In this document: piece by piece, positions 1-10,100 of the stretch
How positions within the stretch are numbered: the first letter of the stretch is position 1
How the letters are laid out: every line of letters begins with the position of its first letter
Assembly: GCA_024694055.1 (NCBI GenBank)
Contig: JAILKC010000063.1
Location: forward strand, 1 to 60,944
Direction: 5' to 3'
DNA length: 60,944 bases
From: Lachnospiraceae bacterium
GTDB taxonomy: Bacteria > Bacillota > Clostridia > Lachnospirales > Lachnospiraceae
Notes under the pieces: model-generated
The model's input: only the letters and a program-made list of their open reading frames with translations
What the model was told of the DNA's origin: nothing
Databases searched by the model: none
Position numbers and translations under genes: made by a program

Positions 1-4
1 GTTG

Positions 5-33
5 TTGACACGCAAAATTGTATGGAGTATATT
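5..33 (+). promoter_or_regulatory. SigA-type promoter of the GntR/ABC operon
   Basis: TTGACA (5-10), 17-nt spacer, TATATT (28-33). Confidence 0.8.
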
Positions 34-60
34 AAGTGTACTAGATGTTCTAGTACACTT
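34..60. promoter_or_regulatory. Inverted-repeat operator, probably for the downstream GntR/YtrA-type regulator
   Basis: Perfect 11-bp inverted repeat AAGTGTACTAG-ATGTT-CTAGTACACTT immediately after the -10 box. Confidence 0.75.
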
Positions 61-85
61 ATTTTTTTGTGAAAGGAGGCACCGG

Positions 86-460
86 ATGCTGATAAACATC
101 GATTATCAGGACAAAAGACCGATATATGAGCAGGTATTTGAAAAGCTGCAGAACCTGATAGTAAAGGGTGTATTGACGGAGAATGATAAGATACCGTCGG
201 TGAGAAACATGGCGATAGAACTGTCCATCAACCCCAATACTATACAGCGCGCATATCAGGAACTGGAGCGGGAAGGCTATATATATACGGTCAAGGGAAG
301 GGGAAATTTCGTATCCGGCAGACAGCAATGGCAGAGCGATAAGATTGGCAGATGTATGAGTGTGCTGCAGGATGCGGCAGCGGAGCTGTATCATCTCGGT
401 GTGGACAGAGACAGTATAGTATCCCGCATAGACGAAAGGATAGAGGAGGAGAAAAAATGA
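86..460 (+). CDS. GntR family transcriptional regulator, YtrA-like (short, no effector domain)
   Basis: N-terminal wHTH 'PIYEQVFEKLQNLIVKGVLTENDKIPSVRNMAIELSINPNTIQRAYQELEREGYIYTVKGRGNFV'; AAAGGAGG upstream of ATG at 86. Confidence 0.9.
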   Translation: MLINIDYQDKRPIYEQVFEKLQNLIVKGVLTENDKIPSVRNMAIELSINPNTIQRAYQELEREGYIYTVKGRGNFVSGRQQWQSDKIGRCMSVLQDAAAELYHLGVDRDSIVSRIDERIEEEKK

Positions 461-1359
461 TCGAAATACGCAGTTTGACCAAGAAATTCGATGATTTCTG
501 TGCAGTCAACGGTATATCGGCTGACATAGAAGAAGGTCATGTTTTTGGTCTGGTCGGTACTAACGGAGCAGGTAAGAGTACACTTCTTAGAATGATCTCG
601 GGAGTCCTTAAGCCTGACGGAGGCCAGGTGCTTATAGACGGAATGGATGTATATGAGAATCCTGAAGCCAAGAAGAACATATTTTACATATCGGATGAGC
701 AATACTTTTTTGCAAATTATACACCGGATGATATGAAGGATTTCTATAAAGGAATATATGAAGGCTTTGATGAGAGCAGATTCGTTGACCTGATGGAGAA
801 ATTCGGACTGGGCAAAAACAGAAGGATCAGTACTTTTTCCAAGGGAATGAAGAAGCAGCTCTCAGTCATACTGGGGGTATGTGCCAATACGAAGTATCTC
901 TTATGTGATGAGACCTTTGATGGCCTTGATCCTGTCATGAGGCAGGCGGTTAAAAAGATATTCATAGCCGAACTTGAAGACAGAGCCATGACACCCATCA
1001 TCGCATCACACAACTTAAGAGAACTTGAGGATATATGCGATCATGTGGGACTGCTTCATCAGGGAGGCATACTGTTCTCCAAGGATCTTGACGAGATGAA
1101 GCTGGGTATACACAGACTTCAGTGTGTATTCGGCTCGGATGAGGATAAGACTGCATTCTTAAGCAAACTTGATGTGATGAGCCATGAGGAAAGAGGATCT
1201 TTACATACCATCACGGTAAGAGGAAGCAGGGAATCGCTTGAATCCATGTTGGCAGGAACTAATATGATATTTGCAGAGATTCTGCCGTTATCTCTTGAAG
1301 AGATATTTATCAGTGAAACGGAGGTGGTCGGATATGACATCAAGAACATTATCGCTTGA
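457..1359 (+). CDS. ABC transporter ATP-binding protein
   Basis: Walker A 'GTNGAGKST'; signature-like 'FSKGMKKQLS'; Walker B 'LLCDETFDGLD'; ATGA overlap with upstream gene. Confidence 0.9.
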   Translation: MIEIRSLTKKFDDFCAVNGISADIEEGHVFGLVGTNGAGKSTLLRMISGVLKPDGGQVLIDGMDVYENPEAKKNIFYISDEQYFFANYTPDDMKDFYKGIYEGFDESRFVDLMEKFGLGKNRRISTFSKGMKKQLSVILGVCANTKYLLCDETFDGLDPVMRQAVKKIFIAELEDRAMTPIIASHNLRELEDICDHVGLLHQGGILFSKDLDEMKLGIHRLQCVFGSDEDKTAFLSKLDVMSHEERGSLHTITVRGSRESLESMLAGTNMIFAEILPLSLEEIFISETEVVGYDIKNIIA

Positions 1360-3616
1360 GCTGTTTAAGGGTGAGTGCAAGCGCAAACTGTGGTTGTATC
1401 TGTTGACTGCAATAGCGGCGCTTATGGTACCGGGCGGATTGCTCATGACCATAGACAGATATTATCTGTGGGGCATGACCAAGCGTGGTATCGCGCAGAA
1501 TCTGCGTGGTATAGTCGGCATCGGAAGTTATGGGGTTCTGTTCATAATAGTGAGTGTTGTATACGCATCGATTAGTATGGCGTATATGTTCTCACGCTCA
1601 AAGGTTGATCTGTACCACAGTCTCCCGATAAAGAAAAAGAATATGTTTTTTGTCAGATTCTTATCTGCATTTATACCCTTTGTCATTATTGACACATTTA
1701 CGACGGTGCTCGAGACACTGGTCATAATGGTTAAGGGGCTAAAAGGCTTAGGGGTAATTGAGATCATATGGAATACATATATCTATTCTTTACTGGTCTT
1801 TACTCTGGGATTCTGCATTATGAGCATAGCCTTGTCCATATCAGGAAATCTTTTGATAGGAGAGCTCATCGGCATAGGTTTGCTTGTGGGATGGCCGATC
1901 ATAGAAGAGGTCTTTAACTGGTACAGAAATTACTGTTTCCAGACCGGAGCCAATTATCTTAATACTTATGAATTCTCATGGTGGAAGTTTTTACTGTCGC
2001 CTGTGGGAGCATGCGATAAGCTCGATAAACTGATTCTGGCTGAACCCTTAAGAGTATTACTTCTTGTGGCTGAAGTAGCAGTACTTTTTATATTGTCCGT
2101 TTGGCTTTATACGATAAGACCGTCAGAATGCACCGGCAAAGCATTGTGTTATGACTTCCTGCAGCCTGTGATACGTATTCCGATAGTGATCATGGCGGCA
2201 CTTACCGGCGGAATATATATAGTGTTCGTATCAGGCAATTTCATGACAGCAGGCTGGTACTGGTCGGTATTTATCATAATAGGTGTGTTGACACACATTA
2301 TAATGACCGCTGTTCTTAAGATGGATATCAAGAAGGTATTTAAGGAATGGCCGCAGCTTATCATATCCATGGTATTGGCCGCCGTTATAGCTTTATTCTA
2401 TCTGTATGATCTCTCGGGATATGACAGATATATTCCCGATGAAAACAAGGTCAAAGCCACTTCCATAGTACTGGGCAGCATAGAGAGTGAACCCAGTGTA
2501 TATGATATAGATAATGACTTTGGTGATATGAACATCGAATATGCGGACAGAACAAAATATGTTCTTGATAGGATGAATGTCGGTGATGATCATGCGATCA
2601 GACAACTTGCGCAGATAGGTATCAATAATCTTGACCCTGACCGCTCTGTTTTTAAGAGACAGGAAAAACAGCGTGAACTTAACAACATGAGTTATGAAGA
2701 GTGGGTCGATAAGTATGGTATGGATACTGAGAACTATGAGTATGTCACTGTCAAATATGAACTGAACAATGGTCATATGGTATATCGAAGTTATAATCTT
2801 CCTTTGGATGAAGGCTATGCGCCTATAGAGGCTGTATTTAACAGAACCGAATATAAGGATGCGATATATCAGGCAGATGAGTATATAGGCAAGAATCTGA
2901 TAGACAGAATAGAAATCAAGGATGCCGTCTACAATACGGTATTTAAGATGACAGGAACCGACATCGATGAATTCCTCAAGGTATATTATGAAGATCTTAT
3001 GAATCTTACACTTAATGATCTTGCGACACAGTATCCGATATACAGGCTTTCATCTGTGCGTAATGATGAAGAATACAGCTATATGGATCTGCTTGGAGGA
3101 TATTATCTGTATCCGAATTTTGACCGCACACTTGCGTTCCTTAAGAACAAGGGAATGACTGTTGATAAGGATCCCAATGAGATTGAGGTTGCAAGGATCG
3201 ATCATATGGATATCACGGATTATTCGTGGTCCAGTGAAAAAGAAAGAAAGAGTGAGATAAGCGTAAACGGTTACAGTGAGTCAAGTTCATATGCTACTAC
3301 GGCACAGTATGAAGAGCCTACACATGTCAATTATGTATCCGGAATAGATGATGATATCATAGGACAGATCGCAGACGTTGGTGTAATAGATGGATTTGCA
3401 TATGTGAACAGCATATTGAAGCCTTATGAAGCAGGTTTAGATATCTTCGTAACATATCAGACGGAAAAGGGATATATGAATAACTTCTATCTTGTTATAC
3501 CAAAAGGAAAGATGCCGCAGAAGTTGATGGATGATCTTAAAACGGCATATGATGAGCGCGATACTGAAGGTATGAACTATTACAGTACATATACTGAGGG
3601 TGCGATCATAGACTGA
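1334..3616 (+). CDS. ABC-2-like permease with multiple N-terminal TM helices and a large C-terminal soluble domain
   Basis: Hydrophobic N-terminal half, long hydrophilic C-terminal region; overlaps ATPase gene. Confidence 0.75.
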   Translation: MTSRTLSLELFKGECKRKLWLYLLTAIAALMVPGGLLMTIDRYYLWGMTKRGIAQNLRGIVGIGSYGVLFIIVSVVYASISMAYMFSRSKVDLYHSLPIKKKNMFFVRFLSAFIPFVIIDTFTTVLETLVIMVKGLKGLGVIEIIWNTYIYSLLVFTLGFCIMSIALSISGNLLIGELIGIGLLVGWPIIEEVFNWYRNYCFQTGANYLNTYEFSWWKFLLSPVGACDKLDKLILAEPLRVLLLVAEVAVLFILSVWLYTIRPSECTGKALCYDFLQPVIRIPIVIMAALTGGIYIVFVSGNFMTAGWYWSVFIIIGVLTHIIMTAVLKMDIKKVFKEWPQLIISMVLAAVIALFYLYDLSGYDRYIPDENKVKATSIVLGSIESEPSVYDIDNDFGDMNIEYADRTKYVLDRMNVGDDHAIRQLAQIGINNLDPDRSVFKRQEKQRELNNMSYEEWVDKYGMDTENYEYVTVKYELNNGHMVYRSYNLPLDEGYAPIEAVFNRTEYKDAIYQADEYIGKNLIDRIEIKDAVYNTVFKMTGTDIDEFLKVYYEDLMNLTLNDLATQYPIYRLSSVRNDEEYSYMDLLGGYYLYPNFDRTLAFLKNKGMTVDKDPNEIEVARIDHMDITDYSWSSEKERKSEISVNGYSESSSYATTAQYEEPTHVNYVSGIDDDIIGQIADVGVIDGFAYVNSILKPYEAGLDIFVTYQTEKGYMNNFYLVIPKGKMPQKLMDDLKTAYDERDTEGMNYYSTYTEGAIID

Positions 3617-3653
3617 TGACCGAGGAATAAATCCATAACACATCATTTTATAG

Positions 3654-3686
3654 GGCCTGAGATTGTATAAAGTCTCAGGCCTTTTT
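3654..3686 (+). terminator. Rho-independent terminator
   Basis: GGCCTGAGA-N10-TCTCAGGCC followed by TTTTT. Confidence 0.85.
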
Positions 3687-3714
3687 ACGTTTTAGCCTGT
3701 TAAGATCAATCCTG

Positions 3715-3743
3715 TTGTCTTGAGAATACAGTAAGGGTATAAT
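3715..3743 (+). promoter_or_regulatory. Promoter of the STAS-kinase gene
   Basis: TTGTCT-N17-TATAAT. Confidence 0.6.
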
Positions 3744-3798
3744 ATTTGATGTATATGTTTCAAAAGGATATGCGCAGATTAAGTAAAGGAGATACGAT

Positions 3799-4962
3799 AT
3801 GAGATCATGGACAGACAGCAACAATACAGTTATTGCTCTGCAGGGCAGGATCGATTCTACCAATGCCCATGAGATTGAAAGTGAGATCCTTAATATACTC
3901 AAAGAAAATGATGACAAAGCTCCCGTATTCGACATGTCGGATCTGTCATATATTTCAAGTGCAGGGCTAAGAGTCCTTATGAAGGTAGCGAAGCTGACTG
4001 ACAGCAAGCTGAGTCTTACAGAAGTGTCGCCGGAAGTATACGACATATTGGACGTGACGGGCTTCACGGAACTTTTCAAAGTAAGGAAAAAGATGAGGGA
4101 GATATCCGTGGATGATCTTCAAGTGATAGGCAAGGGATTCTACGGAACCGTATACAGAATAGATTCGGATACGATCGTCAAAGTTTATGACTCGCCCGAT
4201 GCCATACATATGATAGAGAATGAGAAGAAGATGGCAAAGATGGCATTTTTAAAGGGTGTACCCACTGCCATCTCCTTTGATATCGTAAAGGTGGGCAACA
4301 GTTACGGTTCGGTGTTCGAGCTGCTTAATGCCAAGACTTTCAATGATCTTTTGATAGATGACCCCGATAAGTTTGATGAGATACTTGAAAAATATGTGAT
4401 ACTGATCAAGCAGGTTCACTCAACGGAAGCTGAGCGAGGCGAACTTCCAGCGGCCAAAGATATCTTCTTTGATTATCTTGATGCCATTGAAGACTATGTA
4501 AGTGACGATTTAAAAGATGGTTTACATAATTTGATAGAATCCTATGAAGAAGACTGTCATCTGATCCATGGTGATTTTCAGATGAAGAATGTTATGCTCA
4601 CTGATGATGAGCCGATGCTTATCGATATGGATACGCTTGCGACAGGACAGCCTGTATTTGATCTTCAGGGATTATATGTTACATATCAGGCGTTCAAGGA
4701 AGATGAACCGGACAACACATTGAATTTTTTAGGTATCACCGGGCAGATGAGCGACAGGATATGGCAGAGGATCTTAAGTCTGTATTACGATACGGAATAT
4801 GATAATATACCTGAAAAGACAATGAATGAGATACGTATTCTTGCTTATATACGTTTCCTGTATATCATAGTTGTCTCTGATTTAAAGAACTGTGAGCTGG
4901 GCAAATTACGTATCCGCCACTGCGTTGAACATCTTACGGATCTTATAAAGAACTGCAAATAA
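3799..4962 (+). CDS. STAS (anti-sigma factor antagonist-like) domain fused to an aminoglycoside/choline kinase-like phosphotransferase domain
   Basis: N-term STAS 'FDMSDLSYISSAGLRVLMKVA'; C-term kinase motifs 'LIHGDFQMKNVML' and 'LIDMDTL'. Confidence 0.8.
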   Translation: MRSWTDSNNTVIALQGRIDSTNAHEIESEILNILKENDDKAPVFDMSDLSYISSAGLRVLMKVAKLTDSKLSLTEVSPEVYDILDVTGFTELFKVRKKMREISVDDLQVIGKGFYGTVYRIDSDTIVKVYDSPDAIHMIENEKKMAKMAFLKGVPTAISFDIVKVGNSYGSVFELLNAKTFNDLLIDDPDKFDEILEKYVILIKQVHSTEAERGELPAAKDIFFDYLDAIEDYVSDDLKDGLHNLIESYEEDCHLIHGDFQMKNVMLTDDEPMLIDMDTLATGQPVFDLQGLYVTYQAFKEDEPDNTLNFLGITGQMSDRIWQRILSLYYDTEYDNIPEKTMNEIRILAYIRFLYIIVVSDLKNCELGKLRIRHCVEHLTDLIKNCK

Positions 4963-4984
4963 TAAAACACGGAGAATTGACACA

Positions 4985-6223
4985 ATGAACAAAAGCGATG
5001 TAATGGAACTTAAGAAAAGATACAAAAAGGAGTCGTGCACCATAAGACGTATGGCAGGGTGTTATGTGGATGCCAATAAGAACAAGGTTCTTAAACTGAA
5101 TGAAGATTTCCTCAATATGAGAGAAGAAGAATTCTATAAATTCATGGATATTCCAAAAAAAACGATGACCGGTGCGATAGGCAATAATATTTTGGAACTT
5201 GATTTTCCTACAGAGGAAGAACAGCCCGGAGGAAAGCAGCATTTCCTTTATGGACTCAGAGCGTCCGCGCTTGATAATGAAGATCTTCTCGACAGATTAT
5301 ATGATCTGATCATAGATGGATACAATTACGTGGGCAATTATCTAATCCTTGTGTTCCACGATGTATATGACGTGATGGCCAAGACTTCAGATAATATCAA
5401 GACCGGTGAATCCGATGAAGTATATGATTATCTTTTGGTTTCTGTTTGCCCGGTTGCTCTGTCAAAAGCGGGTTTGGGATACAGACAGGAGGAGAACAGG
5501 ATCGCTGCACGTATCAGAGACTGGGTAGTCGGAGTTCCGGATCTTGGATTCCTGTTCCCGGCGTTTGATAACAGAAGTGCCGATCTTCACAGAGTTGATT
5601 ATTTTATAAGAGATGCCAAAGATTCTCATCCTGAATTTGTGGCAGATGTGCTCGGATGCGGACCCAAGAAGACTGCGGCTGAACAGCGCAAGGTCTTTTC
5701 TGCCATAGTTAAGCGAGCTTATGCAGGAGCAGAAGAGGAAAGTGAAGAGGCGCTCATTGGTATACAGGAAAGTTTAAATAACCGTATCGAAGCGGAAGAA
5801 GCCATGGGCGGAACCGGCATCAGTGTCACCCTTGATGCCTCCACAATAGAGGAGGTTCTTGATGAAAACGGTATAGAAGGCGAACCTGCTCGTATTATAA
5901 AAGAAGTCGTGCTTGAGGAATTTGCAGACGAGCTTCCGCCTGCCGCCAATCTTATTGATAATAAGGCATTGGAAAAGAGTGCGAAAGAACGTGAAAAGAA
6001 AGAACTGGTAAAAGAGGTTGCTTCTCTGAAAACAGAGATCAAGCGCATGGAAGCTGAGAATATCTCCGGCGATGACGTTAAGACCTATGATGTGGTTGTT
6101 CGCGTAAAACCTGAGAAGGCACTGCAGATTCGTTCGCAGGTGATCGGCGATAAGAAATGCCTTGTTATTCCCATGGATGATAACGAGAATGTCAATGTCA
6201 ATGGTGTTAATACCAAATTATGA
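4985..6223 (+). CDS. DUF4317 family protein
   Basis: N-terminus 'MNKSDVMELKKRYKKESCTIRRMAGCYVDANKNK' resembles DUF4317 family; 412 aa. Confidence 0.7.
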   Translation: MNKSDVMELKKRYKKESCTIRRMAGCYVDANKNKVLKLNEDFLNMREEEFYKFMDIPKKTMTGAIGNNILELDFPTEEEQPGGKQHFLYGLRASALDNEDLLDRLYDLIIDGYNYVGNYLILVFHDVYDVMAKTSDNIKTGESDEVYDYLLVSVCPVALSKAGLGYRQEENRIAARIRDWVVGVPDLGFLFPAFDNRSADLHRVDYFIRDAKDSHPEFVADVLGCGPKKTAAEQRKVFSAIVKRAYAGAEEESEEALIGIQESLNNRIEAEEAMGGTGISVTLDASTIEEVLDENGIEGEPARIIKEVVLEEFADELPPAANLIDNKALEKSAKEREKKELVKEVASLKTEIKRMEAENISGDDVKTYDVVVRVKPEKALQIRSQVIGDKKCLVIPMDDNENVNVNGVNTKL

Positions 6224-6232
6224 TTTTAAACC

Positions 6233-8116
6233 ATGATCGCTTCTGATTTTGATATTAAAGAAGAACTGAATAAGCTCCCCAAATCACCGGGTGTATACAT
6301 CATGCATGACAAAAATGATGATGTGATATATGTTGGTAAGGCCGTTAATCTGTATAGCAGAGTACGGTCTTATTTTCGTGAGAATGTGGGCAGGGGACCG
6401 TGGATCGACAGGATGATAAGCTTAATAGCTTATTTTGAATATATTGTAACGGATTCGGAACTCGAAGCACTTGTACTTGAGAACAATCTGATCAAGGAAC
6501 ATCATCCCAAGTACAACACCATGCTTGTGGATGACAAGACTTATCCATATATCAAGGTGACGAATGAGGACTATCCAAAGATTGTTTTTTCGAGAGCCGT
6601 AAAAAAAGACAGATCCAGGTATTTCGGCCCATATACATCAGCGGCCGCCGTTAAGGACACCATTGAACTGATCAACAAGTTATACAAGTTGAGAACCTGT
6701 AATAACAGGGTCAGTGACGGCAAAAAGACCGTGGACAGACCTTGTCTTAATCATCATATAGGTCAATGCATGGCTCCGTGTCAGGGTAATATCCCCAAAG
6801 AAGAGTATCAGAAAAGAGTGGAAAAAGCGGTGGATTTCCTAAACGGTAACTATTCTCCGGTTATTACCATGCTTGAAAATGATATGGCACAGGCCTCAGA
6901 ATCTCTCGATTTTGAGAAGGCCGCATCACTGCGTGATCTTTTGCATAATGTTAAGCAGATAGCACAAAAGCAGAAAATAGAGAATTCCGACGGAGAGGAT
7001 CGTGATATAGTCGGCATCTGTCATATGGCTACGGATGCAGTAGTTCAGGTGTTCTTTATCCGTGGCGGAAGGATGATAGGGAGAGAGCACTTTTTTTTGA
7101 AGACAAGTGAAGAATCGACGCCCGGGGAGATAACGGACTGCTTTATCAAACAGTATTATGCAGGAACACCCTATATTCCCAAGGAAATATATCTTAAAGA
7201 AGAGCCTTCGGAGATCGAACTGATCGAAAACTGGCTCAGTGACAGGAAGGGTTCCAGGGTACACTTTGTGATTCCCAAGATAGGACAGAAGGCAAAACTG
7301 GTTGCACTTGCCGCATCCAATGCCTCGCTCATTCTCGAAAAAGATAAGGAACGTATAAAGAGAGAACATGGTCGTACAATAGGAGCCGTAAAGGAGATAG
7401 AAGATGTACTGGGCATAAATGGATTGTCCAGAATGGAGGCTTTTGACATATCCAATATATCGGGTTTTGAGAATGTCGGATCCATGGTGGTGTTCGAAGA
7501 TGGAAGACCCAAACGCAGTGATTATCGTAAGTTTAAGATAAAGACGGTGGCGGGGCCTGATGATTATGCTTGTATGCGGGAAGTATTGACCAGAAGATTC
7601 ACGCACGGCATGGAAGAAAAGAAAGAACTCGAGAGCAGAGGTGAAGATACGGACTTCGGAAGCTTCACCAGATTTCCGGATGTTATACTCATGGACGGAG
7701 GAAAGGGTCAGGTGGGTATTGCGCTTGAGGTACTTGATGAACTCGGATTGAATATTCCTGTATGCGGAATGGTCAAGGATGATAATCACAGAACCAGAGG
7801 CCTGTATTATGATAATGTCGAACTTCCGATAGATCGGCGCGGAGAGGGCTTTAAACTGATCACGAGAATACAGGATGAGGCTCACAGATTTGCGATCACA
7901 TACCACAGAAGCTTAAGAGCCAAGGATCAGGTCAGATCTGTCCTTGATGAGATACCGGGCATAGGGCCGAGCAGACGAAAGGCTCTTATGATGGCATTTG
8001 ACAGTATAGATGATATAAGACAGGCATCCGTCGAATCATTGAGTCGGGTGAATGGGATACCTGTGAAGGAAGCGGAGATAATATATTCATTTTTCCATGG
8101 TGATATGGTAGAATAA
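6233..8116 (+). CDS. uvrC: Excinuclease ABC subunit C
   Basis: GIY-YIG start 'LPKSPGVYIMHDKNDDVIYVGKAVNLYSRVRSYF'; UvrC core 'FDISNISG'; C-terminal HhH. Confidence 0.97.
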   Translation: MIASDFDIKEELNKLPKSPGVYIMHDKNDDVIYVGKAVNLYSRVRSYFRENVGRGPWIDRMISLIAYFEYIVTDSELEALVLENNLIKEHHPKYNTMLVDDKTYPYIKVTNEDYPKIVFSRAVKKDRSRYFGPYTSAAAVKDTIELINKLYKLRTCNNRVSDGKKTVDRPCLNHHIGQCMAPCQGNIPKEEYQKRVEKAVDFLNGNYSPVITMLENDMAQASESLDFEKAASLRDLLHNVKQIAQKQKIENSDGEDRDIVGICHMATDAVVQVFFIRGGRMIGREHFFLKTSEESTPGEITDCFIKQYYAGTPYIPKEIYLKEEPSEIELIENWLSDRKGSRVHFVIPKIGQKAKLVALAASNASLILEKDKERIKREHGRTIGAVKEIEDVLGINGLSRMEAFDISNISGFENVGSMVVFEDGRPKRSDYRKFKIKTVAGPDDYACMREVLTRRFTHGMEEKKELESRGEDTDFGSFTRFPDVILMDGGKGQVGIALEVLDELGLNIPVCGMVKDDNHRTRGLYYDNVELPIDRRGEGFKLITRIQDEAHRFAITYHRSLRAKDQVRSVLDEIPGIGPSRRKALMMAFDSIDDIRQASVESLSRVNGIPVKEAEIIYSFFHGDMVE

Positions 8117-8188
8117 CAGAGACGTCCAGGAGATGTGAGATGCACCTGTATATGGCATCCGCGCGTATAATTTGAGCAGGAGATTACA

Positions 8189-9130
8189 ATGGCAAGTGTT
8201 AAATTAGCAGAGATAATCGAACATGGCAAGCTGGAGAATCTTACCCCGGAGATAGATATCAGGAAGATTAAGATCATTCAGCCGGATATCAACAGACCGG
8301 CGTTACAGCTGGCAGGGTATTTTGAGCATTATGAGTCTACCAGACTGCAGATCATAGGATATGTGGAATATACGTATATGGAGAGTCTGCCGGTCAAGAG
8401 ACAGAAAGAGATATACGAGCAGTTATTATCTTATCCGACTCCCGGAATTGTATTCTGCAGAGAGCTTAAGCCCAATGACCTGTTTAAGAAGACGGCTGTC
8501 AAGCATGGAGTTCCGTTGCTTATGACCAAGAAAGCCACGTCGGCATTTACTGCCGAGATCATCAGGTGGCTTAATGTTAAGCTTGCTCCCATGATCTCCG
8601 TACATGGAGTGTTGGTGGATGTGTTTGGTGAAGGATTGCTGATCACGGGTGAGAGCGGAATAGGTAAGTCAGAGGCGGCTTTGGAACTTATCAAGAGAGG
8701 ACACCGTCTTGTTACTGATGACGTGGTGGAGATACGTAAGGTGTCCGACGAGACTCTTATCGGTACGGCACCGGATATCACCAAGCATTTCATAGAGCTT
8801 CGTGGTATCGGAATAGTGGATGTTAAGAGTTTGTTCGGTGTATCGAGTGTCAAAGAGTCACAGGGTATCGATCTTGTCATCAGACTTGAAGAGTGGAACA
8901 AGGACAAGGATTATGACAGACTTGGGCTTGAAGAAGAATATATAGAATATCTTGGCAACAGAGTGGTATGTCACAATATTCCCATCAGACCCGGACGTAA
9001 TCTTTCTATCATATGTGAATCTGCGGCTATCAACCACAGACAGAAGAAGATGGGATATAATGCCGCACAGGCTTTGTATGAGAGAGTGCAGAAGTCGCTT
9101 GCTCAGAAGCGTGAAGAAGAAGACGAATAA
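8189..9130 (+). CDS. hprK: HPr kinase/phosphorylase
   Basis: P-loop 'GESGIGKSE'; 'RGIGIVDVKSLFG'; 'IPIRPGRN'. Confidence 0.96.
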   Translation: MASVKLAEIIEHGKLENLTPEIDIRKIKIIQPDINRPALQLAGYFEHYESTRLQIIGYVEYTYMESLPVKRQKEIYEQLLSYPTPGIVFCRELKPNDLFKKTAVKHGVPLLMTKKATSAFTAEIIRWLNVKLAPMISVHGVLVDVFGEGLLITGESGIGKSEAALELIKRGHRLVTDDVVEIRKVSDETLIGTAPDITKHFIELRGIGIVDVKSLFGVSSVKESQGIDLVIRLEEWNKDKDYDRLGLEEEYIEYLGNRVVCHNIPIRPGRNLSIICESAAINHRQKKMGYNAAQALYERVQKSLAQKREEEDE

Positions 9131-9144
9131 GGATGGAGAATCAC

Positions 9145-10083
9145 ATGAGTAAGGTGGTATTTGGCGTTGACGTTGGCGGTACAACGGTAAAAATGGGATA
9201 TTTCGATCTGGATGGCAATGTTCTCGATAAGTGGGAGATCCCTACGAGAACAGAGGACAATGGTGCAGGTATCATTCCTGATATAGCAGGAAGCATATTG
9301 GACAAGCTTGCTCAGAGTGGTATTGATAAATCTGATGTGGCCGGTATCGGCATAGGTATTCCGGGTCCGGTCAAATCGGACGGAACTGTTCCCGTAGCTG
9401 TCAATCTCGGATGGAAGGATATTAATGTTAATATAGAATTATCAAAGCTTACGGGGCTTGAAGTAAAGGCGGCCAATGATGCCAATGTAGCTGCGCTCGG
9501 AGAGATGTGGCGCGGTGGTGGACAGGGTTATTCAGATGTCGTAGCCGTTACTCTCGGTACAGGAGTTGGCGGCGGTATAATCATAGGAGGCAGGATAGTA
9601 AGCGGATCGACAGGTGCAGGAGGAGAGATCGGACACATCCATCTTGAAGATAATGAGACTGAAGCCTGCGGATGTAAGGGACATGGCTGTCTCGAGCAGT
9701 ATGCGTCAGCCACGGGTATTGTCAGGATTGCCCGTAAAAAGCTCGCAGATTCCGATAAGGCCAGCGTCTTAAGAGAAGGCGAAGTATCTGCCAAAACCGT
9801 ATGGGATGCGGTCAAGGAAGGTGATGACCTTGCAGTGGAAGTAGCGCATATATATGGAGAGTATCTTGGTAAAGGGCTTGCTGCGGTTGCTGATGTAGTC
9901 AATCCGGAGGTGTTTGTTATCGGTGGCGGAGTATCCAAGGCAGGAAAAGTTGTTATAGATTATATGGAGCCGTATTTTGAGAAATATGTATTCCCCGGTG
10001 CCAAAGGAGCAAAGTTTGCTTTGGCAAAGCTTGGCAATGATGCGGGAATCTACGGCGCAGCAAAGCTTGTACTTGGAGAATAA
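9145..10083 (+). CDS. glk: ROK family glucokinase
   Basis: 'GVDVGGTTVKMG'; ROK zinc motif 'CGCKGHGCLEQYAS'. Confidence 0.9.
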   Translation: MSKVVFGVDVGGTTVKMGYFDLDGNVLDKWEIPTRTEDNGAGIIPDIAGSILDKLAQSGIDKSDVAGIGIGIPGPVKSDGTVPVAVNLGWKDINVNIELSKLTGLEVKAANDANVAALGEMWRGGGQGYSDVVAVTLGTGVGGGIIIGGRIVSGSTGAGGEIGHIHLEDNETEACGCKGHGCLEQYASATGIVRIARKKLADSDKASVLREGEVSAKTVWDAVKEGDDLAVEVAHIYGEYLGKGLAAVADVVNPEVFVIGGGVSKAGKVVIDYMEPYFEKYVFPGAKGAKFALAKLGNDAGIYGAAKLVLGE

Positions 10084-10100
10084 TACAAGATCATCTGATT

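Noticed and set aside
6926-7906. 326-aa minus-strand ORF inside uvrC
   Set aside because: Fully antisense to a strongly supported uvrC; no SD and no recognisable protein motifs. Codon-bias artefact.
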